This document shows, one piece after another, positions 53,401 through 62,089 of a stretch of 64,000 nucleotides of DNA (position 1 is the first letter of the stretch; each line of letters begins with the position of its first letter). Location of the stretch: assembly GCF_018691265.1 (NCBI RefSeq), contig NW_024881300.1, positions 7,030,546 to 7,094,545 on the forward strand, in the 5' to 3' direction. The translations under genes and the position numbers were made by a program. Origin of the DNA: Tyto alba (Eukaryota > Chordata > Aves > Strigiformes > Tytonidae). The notes below the pieces were generated by a model. The model was not told the DNA's origin, ran no database searches, and was given only the letters and a program-made list of their open reading frames with translations.

Positions 53401-56049
53401 ACAGAATGTGTAACTCAGGGTGAGATTTGAGAAGTAGTTTGTACAGCCAGGCTTAAAGTCCAAGCTTACCATATAAAGCATGCAAAGTATGGAAACAATT
53501 TTTCTAAACCCAAATCTGGTTTCTGGATTTGTGAGGAAGGGTCTTTTTTTTAAGTCTCTTTCTGAGGATTGCTCTTTGAATCTTGTGACTGGAGCTTTTC
53601 TTAGGGAAGGAAAGGAAATTGTGAGTTTCATTTTCTAGGTGGTAACTGTATGATCTTGAGTTTATGGAGCAGTAGTTTTCAAGGCTATCTCTGGGTCACT
53701 GATGTAGTATCTGCTGATAGTTCAGTAAGAGCTGGCTGTCAGGTCAGTGTTCAACTCTTCCCCCTCTTTCCTGCTGCAGAATTGTTCTCAGAAATCAGAA
53801 ACTCCTGGAGTTACCTTTTGAGGTAGGTGATGGCTGTTGTTGCCATCTGAACATTAAATGATCACTAATGGGAAGAAAACTGCAAAAACGTGGCTGGGGA
53901 GTCAGATTGCTCAACAAGGAAATTGACTCCCTACAAGACCCAGATAACACGAGTGCAAGTCTGCGAGCAAACACAAGTACACCAAGGGATACGTTTTGCA
54001 CATGGCCATGGCAGACCAATCCTATTAACAGACTGGTCCAAACTGGGGGCAAAAGGTGGATTGTGAAGACTTTACTCAGCTCAGGCATAGAGAGCAGAAC
54101 ATTATATTCATGAGGCATTTACTTTATTGCAAGTAGCAGCTGCCAAGCCAGCTTCTGGTGTTGATGCAAAGAGTATGACAATTTTCACGTTGTAAACACC
54201 ATGGATTAATCAGAGCACCTCAATATTATGCAGACAAAATATATGTACTTACCAATACTTCCACTGTATTTGAATCAAAAATATGTCATGAAAATGAGAG
54301 GGCTTGTTGGGTTCATTTCATCAGTCAAGAAATTTGGGACTCTACAGGCAACATTTCCCCTGAGGTCTGAGACATGTTTATCTGGTAATTGCTGCGTATT
54401 CTCCAGATTAAAAAGAAACTTTAAAATGTAAATAAAAATGCACACTCTGTAAATCTGATTCGAGAGTATAAAATCTTTTTGTGACAACAGGTCTTACTTT
54501 GTTAGATTATTACCTTGTAGAAGATCATCTATAGGTTCTATTTTGGAGAAAATTGCCATGTGAAATTTTGGCCTTGTACTTGTATTTTGACAGACGACAG
54601 AATTTTTGTGTAATTTGTTTCAAAGATAAGGAAATCCTAAGAGAACATTTTTTAAATAACATTTTTTTTTCCTTAAATATCCTGGAAAATACATGCCTCA
54701 GTCCTACTCATTCATTTGCTTTTAAATGGTTCCCACCCCCATATTTTATAAATAGTACTTTGATAAAGAAATGATAGCTATGATAATTTTTAAAAAATCA
54801 ATACTAAGACTCTTGTGAATAGATACCCAGGTGCACAGCAATTGTGACTGTGAAGTTTTCCTACTGTATAAAGGCACTTTACTTAAAGCAAGATGTTTGT
54901 GGGAAATCCTGACTGATAACTAGTTATATCTCATCATCTGCTATCAGATGTATTTTTTCATTACTCTTCTTTTGACATGTACATATTTCAGTATTGGTTT
55001 TGTTTGTTTTTTTTTTTTTTTGTCCTACCCAGAGTTATTTCTGTGATGACAGACATCACAATACATCTTTGGAAGATGTCTTTGCAGTCCAGAATGGTTT
55101 TTAAAATTTTGTATCTAAGGATGGAGAAATCTCTGTCACTTCATTTCTAAACTTCTGGTTTTCTGGTGGAGGCACATGATGGCTTTATATGGCTGTGATA
55201 CACTAGGATATATTTTTTTTTAATTACAGAAAAAAAAAAAAATACAACCAAACCAAACAAAAAAAAAAAAAGGCAAAAACAAACCCAACCCTGGGATATA
55301 AAGGCATGTGGCTTGCAGAACAAACTTCCCCTGTGGCATCAAATAAAATTCTTGGTTCTCTATAGAACTAATAGACTCATTCTGTCCATACATGATGACC
55401 ACTGTGTAACAAATTGGTGGGAAAGATTTCTGACCTAAGCAACCTACCTTAAATACCCTCTGAATTCTTTCTTTAACCTAAATAAAGGTATATGAAGGAT
55501 AGAGTGATACGTTGGGATTGATAATAATGTTGAAATCAAGACATTTTCTGAAGTGTATGGTATAGTAAAAAAAGCAAGCTTATTTTTTAACATGGGAAAT
55601 AAGACATTCTGCTATTAAAAAAAATATCAAACAGAGGAAATAATGATAGGCTTTAGGTTGTGAGAGTATTTGTAATTACTAGCACTCTCTAGGTTCTCTG
55701 TATACTGATGTAAAAGTGCATGGAAGTCTTTTGCAGCACTGCATATTTATCTTTCTGTATGTGTTTTTTTCTGCCTTGTAGGCTGTACATACAGAATAGT
55801 TGCCTATACACTGATGCGGGATATTGCTGGTATTTTTTTATTCCTCGGTTTCTAACTCTTTTGCCCGAGAAAGAGGATTTTCCATCCACCTTGTTTACTT
55901 CATGATTTATGTCTAAATTGACAGAGTCCTTTGGAGGCATTCGTGTTAAATTTGAAACAAACATATTTAATGCTCGTGTTGTAATAAAACAGCTAAAAGT
56001 GCAGATTAAAAAGATATGCACAGAGGGGTCTGATTGATTGAGGGATTGA
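50471..56049. other. Gene desert: no gene seen; GC-richer patches
   Basis: Two unexplained GC-richer patches occur at about 50680-50800 and 52650-52745; the first carries overlapping open frames of 93 and 134 codons on opposite strands without recognisable similarity. A segment at 51500-51760 looks repeat-derived but was not assigned. Minus-strand frames of 130-136 codons (51764-52156, 53221-53631) are unrecognised. Low complexity includes T15 at 55007-55021 and A-rich tracts at 55228-55271. Confidence 0.55.
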
Positions 56050-56470
56050 TTTTACTACTTTTCCCGTAGGTGGGTAGTGATGGCTGTAAATCTCTTGATA
56101 ATCATTTCAGAAGCACCTTCATCAATAAACTCAAAAGGGACGGCTAAGTGTAAAAATTTGCCAGCCATCAGGTCAAACAAAAGGCAGCAAATGTGTAAAG
56201 AAAGAATTGAATTAAATAATCCCACTTTGGCCGGTTATGGCATTAGTCATGTTCATTTTTATCTCGGGGGCGGGGGAGTTCCCCATCACTGCGATTCTCT
56301 GGGATTTGGGGGAAGAGAAAGGGGGAGGCTCTTTCCCTCTATTTTTTTTTCCTTTTTTTCCTTTGGCTCAACCCGTATTGCTTACAATTCAATTATGCAG
56401 CTAAAAGCTTGTGTTTGGGAGCAATGATCAATTATTAGTTGTCAGTAATAACGGAGAAGGATTAAATTCT
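56050..56470. promoter_or_regulatory. Candidate conserved regulatory block 4.4 kb upstream of SALL1
   Basis: The left part has CTTGATAATCATTTCAG, CATCAATAAACTC, CATCAGGTCAAACAAAAGGC and GAATTGAATTAAATAATCCC. The right part, after a G/T-rich interruption (56265-56365), has TTCAATTATGCAG and CAATGATCAATTATTAGTTG. Dense homeodomain, FOX and SOX-like words with no credible gene; the 116-codon frame across it is unrecognised. Confidence 0.4.
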
Positions 56471-56479
56471 GGTGCTTCC

Positions 56480-56610
56480 CCCCTTCTTTTTTTTTTTTTT
56501 TTTGTTTCTTTCTTTCTTTCTGGGGAATTATCATTAGAAAATAAATTTTTTTTTTTTTAAATTTCAAAAAAATATAAAAAAAAAGGGGGGGGAGTAGGAG
56601 GGGGAGGGTG
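56480..56610. repeat. T17-(TTTC)n and T/A/G low-complexity block
   Basis: T17 at 56487-56503 runs into TTTC units to 56520. A second T tract follows near 56548, then A-rich and G-rich runs to about 56608. It separates two regulatory-looking blocks. Confidence 0.8.
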
Positions 56611-56679
56611 GGAGCTGACAGCATGTCCACAAAAATAGTCCTACCTAAACCCACAGAGTCACAGGGCTTGCAGTGTCCA

Positions 56680-56890
56680 TATTGAATAGCGTGATCTAAG
56701 CTATTGATAATAAAACAATTCCAGATAGCTGGTGCTCGCTGCCCCTGGGTAGCTGCGCCTCAGGACTGTCTCAAAAGTTTATTATATATCGGAGCACAAA
56801 GCCAAGTTCCCAGCTGACTGCAGCATCTGGAAGCCCCTAATTACACACATTTCTAAAATATATGTAACCTGCGTTAGCTGAAAAACGGCT
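56680..56890. promoter_or_regulatory. Candidate conserved regulatory block
   Basis: Contains TATTGAATAGCGTG, GCTATTGATAATAAAACAAT (homeodomain/HOX-like), CAGCTGACTGCAGC (E-box CAGCTG), CCTAATTACACAC and GCGTTAGCTG. The sequence is balanced and non-repetitive between low-complexity tracts. No coding frame of note. Confidence 0.4.
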
Positions 56891-56947
56891 TACTTGAGAG
56901 GTCAGCTGTAGCGACGTTTGTAACTTGTGCAGTGTGTCTTTTTAAGG

Positions 56948-57020
56948 TTTTTTTTAAAAAAAAAGTCACAAGGAGAACATAGACGAAGGGGAAGAGGCTA
57001 CAAAAAAAAAAATAAAAGAA
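56948..57020. repeat. T8/A9 junction and A-rich tract
   Basis: Eight T are followed directly by nine A at 56948-56964. A second A-rich run lies near 57001-57025. Simple-sequence DNA. Confidence 0.75.
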
Positions 57021-57107
57021 AAATAACAACTGCTCTGCTAACTGAAAAGCTGAAAAGTGGGTATTTTTGCAGTGTGGAAATGTGAATGGTTCGATTAGAC
57101 GGAGAAA

Positions 57108-57245
57108 GCGGTTTCCTGCCAGTGCCCCGAGCGCGGGGAGCGGCGGCGCGGAGCGGCGCGGAGCGGCGCGGAGCCGCAGGTTGCGCGGCCCCGCCGGTGC
57201 CTCCGCCGGCAGCGCCGCTGCCTCCCCGCCCTCCCAGCTGCTCCA
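57108..57245. other. Small CpG-rich patch with 10-bp tandem repeat
   Basis: About 140 bases of nearly pure GC lie abruptly within AT-rich, regulatory-looking sequence. The middle (57143-57175) is a short tandem array of a GAGCGGCGCG unit, about three copies. Overlapping open frames here are low-complexity and not credible genes. The patch may be a small unmethylated island or a replication-slippage expansion. Confidence 0.6.
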
Positions 57246-57605
57246 GAGGTGAAAATTTGCAGAAAATATGAAATCAATTGGATTTTCCCTCCAGATCGTT
57301 ATTAACGATGTATTATAACTATGTGGGGATTGTGTAGCTTTTAACCCCTGCGTGCTAAGGGTGGGATGGCTGATCGCAAACCTTAATAACAATAATCCAG
57401 CCTAGTGTGTTGCATCTCATTGAAACCGTCTCTCAGCAGAATGAACTGCAAATTATCCCCTGTTTACCATCTCCCTTCAGTGCTCATCTCAATGAACTGG
57501 AGATCGATCCCCATCACGGGTGTCTTCCAGCCAGGCTGATTTGCATTGAAGCACATTAGAAAGCCTCCCACCTCCATTAAAAAGAATAATCCGAGGGAAA
57601 AAAAA
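57246..57605. promoter_or_regulatory. Strong candidate conserved regulatory block with octamer and palindrome
   Basis: A perfect 15-base palindrome ATCGTTA-T-TAACGAT sits at 57295-57309. A perfect POU octamer ATTTGCAT sits at 57539-57546. In between are CTTAATAACAATAATCC, CAAATTATCCCC, TGTTTACC (FOX) and GATCGATCCCC. The block is complex and unique, and is one of the best enhancer candidates in the window, 3.3-3.6 kb upstream of the SALL1 ATG. Confidence 0.5.
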
Positions 57606-59059
57606 AATCTCCAAGGTGTGGTGGGGAGGGAAAAATATTTGTCACTGTCAGTTGGAGCTTCGAGAGGGAACACCCAAGATCAGAGTATTTACGCTTGTGA
57701 ACTCTCACAACTTCTGTTACAGACGATGACGTTTAATTGATGTATTGCTATCAACAACAATAAAGACCGATTTTTCTCTAGCCCCGGCAATGTTTCTTTG
57801 CCCCCACCCTTTCCCCACCCCTCCCGGCCCCCAGCGAAGGAGAGGAAAACAAACAATAAATAATCAAGCGGTCCTAGATGAAATACCAGTCGCCGCTTTA
57901 TACACTAGCGAGGGAGAAGACAAACGAAAAAAAAAAAAAGTTATAAAACTTAATTTCTCCAGATTAATTTATTTTCCTTTAAACTACTGTTTTCCTTCTT
58001 GTTGTTGCTGTTGTTGCTTTTTAATTACCAGTCCACGGCCGCCTTTTTCCAGCCACGAAGCAAAGGTACTGCGCATCTGGGGAAATTTGTCTTAGGCTTA
58101 ATCGACAAATGTATAATGAAATTGTAAACGCGAATAATTTTGGGAGAGCGACTAGATTAGAAACCGTGGGAAGCTAACGGAGTGATTGATACAGTTAGAA
58201 ATACAGACATAGATGTGTAAATAGATCCGCGTGGGTATTTTGTGTGCATCTACGTGTGGCTAGCTCTAAGTAACCGTGTGCATTTCTGTACGTTCAGGTT
58301 CGGTTTCTTTCCCACTGTCTCAGGGTAAGGAGGGTGACAGCCTGCGCTGAGTGTATCCATCTCTGCCGAAACATCTCTTTAAATATTCAGTGAAAAATAA
58401 TGTCATGTGAAGTACCACCTATAGCAACATTATTATCTTCATTCTTCAACATCATCCCCGCTGATAGCTTCGTTTGTCTTTTTCTCAAAATCTACTGTAC
58501 CAAATGCTGCGGGGAGGGAGGGGGCTCGCCCTGTGCAGAAATGAAAAGAGGCATCAGTGACCACTTTGCAACGCCGACTAAATACTGGAGTGGCACCTGG
58601 GAGGCTTTTTCGGTTCGTATGTGTTTGTTTGGTTGCTTTTTGCAGCTGTTGTTTTGTGTTTTTTTGGTTTTTTTTTTTTTTCCTTCTTTTTTGTGTTTTT
58701 TTTTTTTTTTCACCCTTCTTGCTAAATGTTTTACAGTCTCTTTCGTTTAATGAGAAGAAAACGCGAGTGAGCCGGTTCCTTGAATGGGAGGATTTCTCCC
58801 TCTCTCCCTTCTCCTCTCTCTCGCTCTCTAGGTTTTACCGGCTCATTTGAAATTGAAATGAGTTGTATCTGATCAGCCTCTTGCTTTTACAGAGAGTTTG
58901 TTAATATTAATACGGGAAAAAGGAGTAGCCTCTATAGAAGAGTAAATAATCCAGCGGGGGGAGTGGGAGGAGAGAGCACTAGATGGGTCAGGGTGGAGGG
59001 AAAGAAATCGCCTGCGCTCCCGCTTCTCCCAGCTCAGCTTATTTTACAGAGTAACTTTT
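57606..59059. other. SALL1 upstream region: no gene; regulatory-looking and T-rich
   Basis: Includes GACGTTTAATTGATG and CAACAACAATAAAG near 57727-57767, a TCAGGTT word at 58294-58300 (resembles the SIX/MEF3 site), and a long T-rich tract at 58651-58710. Open frames of about 100 codons here are poly-Phe artefacts of the T-tracts. Confidence 0.55.
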
Positions 59060-59171
59060 CGTGCAGGGACCGGAGTGACATGCGGAGGGGCGCGGAGAGC
59101 AGCGAGCGTCGGCAGCGCAGGGAGAGCACACGCCATTTATCCACCGTGTACGTGGATCGCTGGATATACGA

Positions 59172-59186
59172 GCTATTAAAAATAGC
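59172..59186. promoter_or_regulatory. Palindromic MEF2-like site
   Basis: GCTATT-AAA-AATAGC is a perfect inverted repeat. It contains the MEF2 consensus YTAWWWWTAR on the minus strand (CTATTTTTAA). It lies at the left side of the upstream CpG island. Motif match only. Confidence 0.4.
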
Positions 59187-59380
59187 GTTGTCTATAGCCT
59201 TTCGCAACTACACTTTTTATTTCAAGATCATTACATTTCTTTGTACGAGGTTCCTCCTCTGAAAGAAACACCCGGGCGTAAAAGTTTGATGCAGGACGAG
59301 TACGTGGTAGGAGCGCACTGCGCGCACGGTCCGGGCGCTGTGAGCGCCCAGGACCCGGCAGGAACTGCGGCCCCGGCGCA

Positions 59381-59418
59381 GGGGCGCGCAGGGGCGCGCA
59401 GGGGCGCGCAGGGGCGCA
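59381..59418 (+). repeat. GGGGCGCGCA tandem repeat, about 3.8 copies
   Basis: Perfect head-to-tail copies of a 10-base GGGGCGCGCA unit lie in the upstream CpG island, the last one truncated. Each unit carries a G4 run, so the G-rich strand could fold as a G-quadruplex. Perfect identity between copies points to recent slippage expansion. Confidence 0.85.
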
Positions 59419-59804
59419 CCGGCGGCCGGTCTGGGCGGGCTCTGCCCGGCGCAGCCCCGCGCCGAAGTTACCCAAGTTTGCCCGGCCCCGCTGAGCGCCT
59501 GCGGCCGCTCCGCCTGCGCGCACGGCCGGTCTGCAGGCTCCACCGCGGAGTACCCGCGGACCGCTCCGCTCCTCCCTCTCCCCCCCAGCCCCTCTGCGTG
59601 GCCGGGGCCGCCTCCGGCAGGCAGATGCGCATCGCTCGCGGGGCCGGGAGGGAAACAAAAGTCAGGAGCGATCCCGCGGCGGCCGGGGGAGCAGAGGCAC
59701 CCGTGGCGCCGGGCGGGGCAGGGAGAGACGGAGGGGGAGCGCGGCCGCGGAGCGGGGCGCGCCGCCCGCCCCTAGCCCCGGCCTCCCCCGGGCTGATTGA
59801 CTCT

Positions 59805-59905
59805 GGGCGCATCCAATCGGAGCGGCGCGGCGGCCGGGGGCGGGGCGACCGGCTGGTCCGCCCGCCGCTCCCAGCGGCGCCCTAATTGTCCTGGGAATGT
59901 GTGAG
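59805..59905. promoter_or_regulatory. CpG-island promoter-like module with CCAAT and GC box
   Basis: A CCAAT box at 59813-59817 is followed 19 bases later by an Sp1-type GC box (GGGGGCGGGG, 59836-59845). The GC-rich island then ends abruptly near 59885, where the sequence switches to AT-rich (TAATTGTCC). This is typical of a TATA-less promoter. It is about 1 kb upstream of the SALL1 ATG and could drive a longer SALL1 5' UTR or a divergent non-coding transcript. The direction is not determined by the sequence. Confidence 0.45.
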
Positions 59906-60038
59906 ATAAAAAACAAACCCTTCCTATTTTCAGCACCCCTCGGGCCCGTGATATATGGAAAGAGAAAGGGGGGAGGGCGGGGAGAGGCGGGGGAGAGCGA
60001 AAATGGATCTTTATTTGCAGTTGCGGGGACAAGAAAAT

Positions 60039-60099
60039 GGGGGGGGGGGGGGGGAACAAACAACAAAAAAAAAACACAAGGGAAAAAAAAAAAAAAAGA
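60039..60099 (+). repeat. G16 homopolymer followed by A-rich tract
   Basis: Sixteen consecutive G (60039-60054) are followed by an A/C-rich segment and A15 ending near 60098. The G run can form a G-quadruplex and is prone to length change and sequencing error. Confidence 0.85.
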
Positions 60100-60119
60100 C
60101 CCGAAACTTTTTGCAGCAG

Positions 60120-60310
60120 CGGGACGCAGTGGGCGGCAGTGCGCGGGGCCGGGCGGCCGCGGAGCGGGTCTCTCCCTGCGCAGACACTTGCCGGGCGCCG
60201 CCGGGGTGCAGGGCCGCCCCTCCGCGCCCCGCCGACCGCCCCCAGCCGTGCGTCCTCCCCTCCATAGAGTATCGCTTACCCTGCCCTCCCGCCGCGGGAC
60301 GGGGCTTTGA
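60120..60310. other. CpG-rich patch between homopolymer tracts
   Basis: This short CpG-rich segment lies between the G/A homopolymer block ending near 60099 and the T13/A16 block starting at 60337. It continues the SALL1 CpG-island domain. No gene is seen; open frames crossing it in several phases are compositional. Confidence 0.65.
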
Positions 60311-60336
60311 GCGGGGGAGGGTGGTGGTGGGAGTTG

Positions 60337-60386
60337 TTTTTTTTTTTTTAAAAAAAAAAAAAAAAGAAAAAAAAAAAAAAAGAAAA
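60337..60386. repeat. T13/A16 junction with A-rich tail
   Basis: T13 (60337-60349) is followed directly by A16 (60350-60365), then two further A runs separated by single G. Perfect hairpin potential in the SALL1 promoter region. Confidence 0.85.
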
Positions 60387-60479
60387 AGTGAAATGCAGCG
60401 CAAAAGTGAGGGATGGAGGGAGGGGAGCCGGTCGGGGCTGGAGGAAGGGGCGAGGGGAGACACATTCCTATAGTAACCG

Positions 60480-60861
60480 GGATGGCGCGATGCAGCCCCA
60501 GATGGTTGCTAAGAGGGTTAAACTGTATCCAAACAGCTTTGGGGAAATCCAGCCCCTTCTCCTGCCACATGGATCGACTCATTGGGTGGGAGCGGCGGAG
60601 AGACAAGGGTCTCCAGCAAATCAGCGCCTAATTGATTAAGGCGAGCTGGTTTGAATAGAGCTGGCCATGTGCCAATCGCCTTTCAAAGAGCCCCTCTATG
60701 ATTAATCGCAATGCATTATTGATAATCATAATTATAGCAGGACACATGCGCGGTGCGCGGAGGATTGGGGAGGCTGGGGGGGGGAGGCTCGATTTCCGTA
60801 ATTTTGAGAAGATTTTTTTTTAGTAATTTTTTATTCTGCCCCAGCTGATGTTTGAGCCAGC
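60480..60861 (+). promoter_or_regulatory. SALL1: SALL1 proximal promoter / 5' UTR block
   Basis: This is the block directly upstream of the SALL1 start codon. It holds a CCAAT box at 60672-60676, followed closely by TTCAAAG at 60682-60688 (TCF/LEF WWCAAAG). A TAATTGATTA at 60629-60638 is a paired-class homeodomain P2 dimer word. A run of further homeodomain words covers 60699-60737. The region around 60590-60745 is complex, non-repetitive and balanced in base composition between two homopolymer-rich stretches, which is the texture of constrained promoter sequence. The exact transcription start cannot be read from the sequence; with the CCAAT box 186 bases before the ATG, a start in roughly 60.72-60.82 kb is plausible. 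No TATA box is evident. Confidence 0.7.
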
Positions 60862-60937
60862 ATGTCGCGGAGGAAGCAGGCGAAGCCTCAGCATTTCCAA
60901 TCCGACCCCGATCTGGCCTTGTTATCCCAGCGAAATG
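60848..60937 (+). promoter_or_regulatory. Upstream ATG overlapping the SALL1 start (uORF)
   Basis: An ATG at 60848 lies 14 bases before the SALL1 ATG in a different frame and stays open through the end of exon 1 (its genomic frame runs to 61126). Its context is weak (C at -3, T at +4), so ribosomes would mostly scan past it. If the 5' UTR includes it, it overlaps the main start and could lower SALL1 translation. Whether the frame closes soon after splicing depends on exon 2, which is not in the window. Confidence 0.5.
60862..60937 (+). CDS. SALL1: SALL1 coding exon 1 (partial gene; N-terminal 25 residues)
   Basis: Seen: the ATG at 60862 has A at -3 and an in-frame TGA nine bases upstream (60853-60855), so translation cannot start earlier in this frame. 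The exon encodes [12 protein letters not shown], then QSDP and DLALLSQRN, and ends one base into the next codon at a consensus donor (ATG|GTGAGT, 60938). Family knowledge: SALL proteins are nuclear multi-zinc-finger transcription factors; SALL1 acts in kidney, limb, ear and neural development. The first 12 residues recruit the NuRD co-repressor through RBBP4. SALL1 is favoured over SALL2, 3 and 4 by the FQSDP that follows the motif; the other paralogues diverge there. Residues 17-25 differ from the human form (EVASLPRRD as I recall it), as expected for this variable stretch. The zinc-finger exon 2 and the last exon are outside the window, so this is only the 5' end of the gene. Confidence 0.95.
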
Positions 60938-61831
60938 GTGAGTTCTTCTCCTCTCCCTCGCACACATTTTAACACAAACACACACAAAATAGATCAACTT
61001 ACCTTGCGGGGAGAGGGGACCGCGCCGGGCAGCGGAGCGGGACAGCTGTATCTCCCGGAGTTACGTGCGGGGGGGTTCCTGCTGGGCTTTTGGTCCAAGT
61101 TCTTGGCTTTTATTTTATTTTTTTAACTCAGCGTTTTGTTTCGCCTGTTTCTTAACGAAACTCCAAACTCTTTCCGTTTTTTGATGGTTTTCCTCCGCCC
61201 TCCCCCCGCGGGGCGGTCTGGCATCCTGAGCCCGCGGGAGATGGATCCGCGCCCCCCGCGCCTTCCTCCGCGCCCCGCGGAGCGGGGGAACAAAGTGGGG
61301 CTGCGGCGGGGCGGCTGATCCCGGAGCCCCGCGGGACGGATGCCCCGTCCGGCCACACACGCTGCCCGGCGCCATCCCCCCGAAAGGGGCGGAAAACCCC
61401 CACGGGCACCCACTTTCTTGCCCCCCCCTCCACCGCAACACCCCCGCGAACCCCAGCGCTCCCGCACCCCCCGTTCCCCCGCAGTCCCTCCGAGCGGGGG
61501 ACGCTGCCCCGCCGCCGAGCAGCCCCGGCCTCCGGCCGCACCGAAAGCTTCCTGGAGGCGGAAAAGTTGCCGCCGCCGGGCCGGGCCGCGGGGGGATCGC
61601 CCCGTCCCGGGAGCCGCCGCCGCGCCGGGCTCCGCGCAGCCACCGCGCCGGACAGGGGCTCCGCGCCCGCCAGCGCGGAAGCTCCGGCAGCGCGGGGGCT
61701 TGTTTACTTTCCCTAAGGCTGTTCTTTATTTTTTGCTCTGTCTCCCCCTCCCCTCCAAGTCGGTGAGCGAGGAATAAACGCTGGCTTTGTGTCCACCAGG
61801 ATTTGGAGAGGGAGCGTGTGAAATATCTATA

Positions 61832-61868
61832 TTTTTTTTTTCCTTTTTTTTTTTTTTTTTTTTTTTTT
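61832..61868. repeat. T-rich tract in SALL1 intron 1 CpG island
   Basis: T11, CC, then T24 form a long pyrimidine run inside the GC-rich intron. Simple-sequence DNA; it also creates artefactual poly-Phe open frames. Confidence 0.85.
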
Positions 61869-62089
61869 CCCTTCCTCCCCACCTTTTCCCTCCCCCGTCC
61901 GGGAGCAGGGGCATCTCGGAGGAACTCAGCGCAGGGGGCTGTGCCCCTGACCGTACCTGTACCGGGCCGCGGGGTGACAAGTGGTCGCCGAGAGCCGCGG
62001 CCGGCAAGGCGGGGGCCGGCGGGGCCGCCCGGCCCGGGGGCAGCGGCGTCCCCACCCCTGCCCCGCGCCCGCCGCCCCCCCCCCCGCAG

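Larger units (their letters stand above)
59060..59890. other. CpG island upstream of SALL1
   Basis: This is a dense GC- and CpG-rich stretch, strongest at 59310-59885, with many GCGC and CCGCGG words. Long open frames exist on both strands here (up to about 214 codons), but they are Arg/Ala/Pro/Gly-rich, overlap each other on opposite strands, and match no protein family I know. They are best explained by the low stop-codon density of GC-rich DNA. The island probably marks an unmethylated promoter domain shared with the SALL1 start region. Confidence 0.8.

Noticed and set aside
53221..53631. 136-codon minus-strand open frame
   Set aside because: Unrecognised sequence without conserved motifs; probably chance.
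56874..57392. 172-codon minus-strand open frame
   Set aside because: Crosses the small GC patch and A/T tracts; no domain and no splice or promoter context.
59241..59885. 214-codon open frame in the upstream CpG island
   Set aside because: Arg/Ala/Gly/Pro-rich, includes the 10-bp tandem repeat, no known domain, and long frames overlap on the minus strand.
59662..60606. 314-codon minus-strand open frame
   Set aside because: It runs through homopolymers and CpG island, giving poly-Phe and Pro/Arg-rich sequence; frames are equally open on the opposite strand. Compositional artefact.
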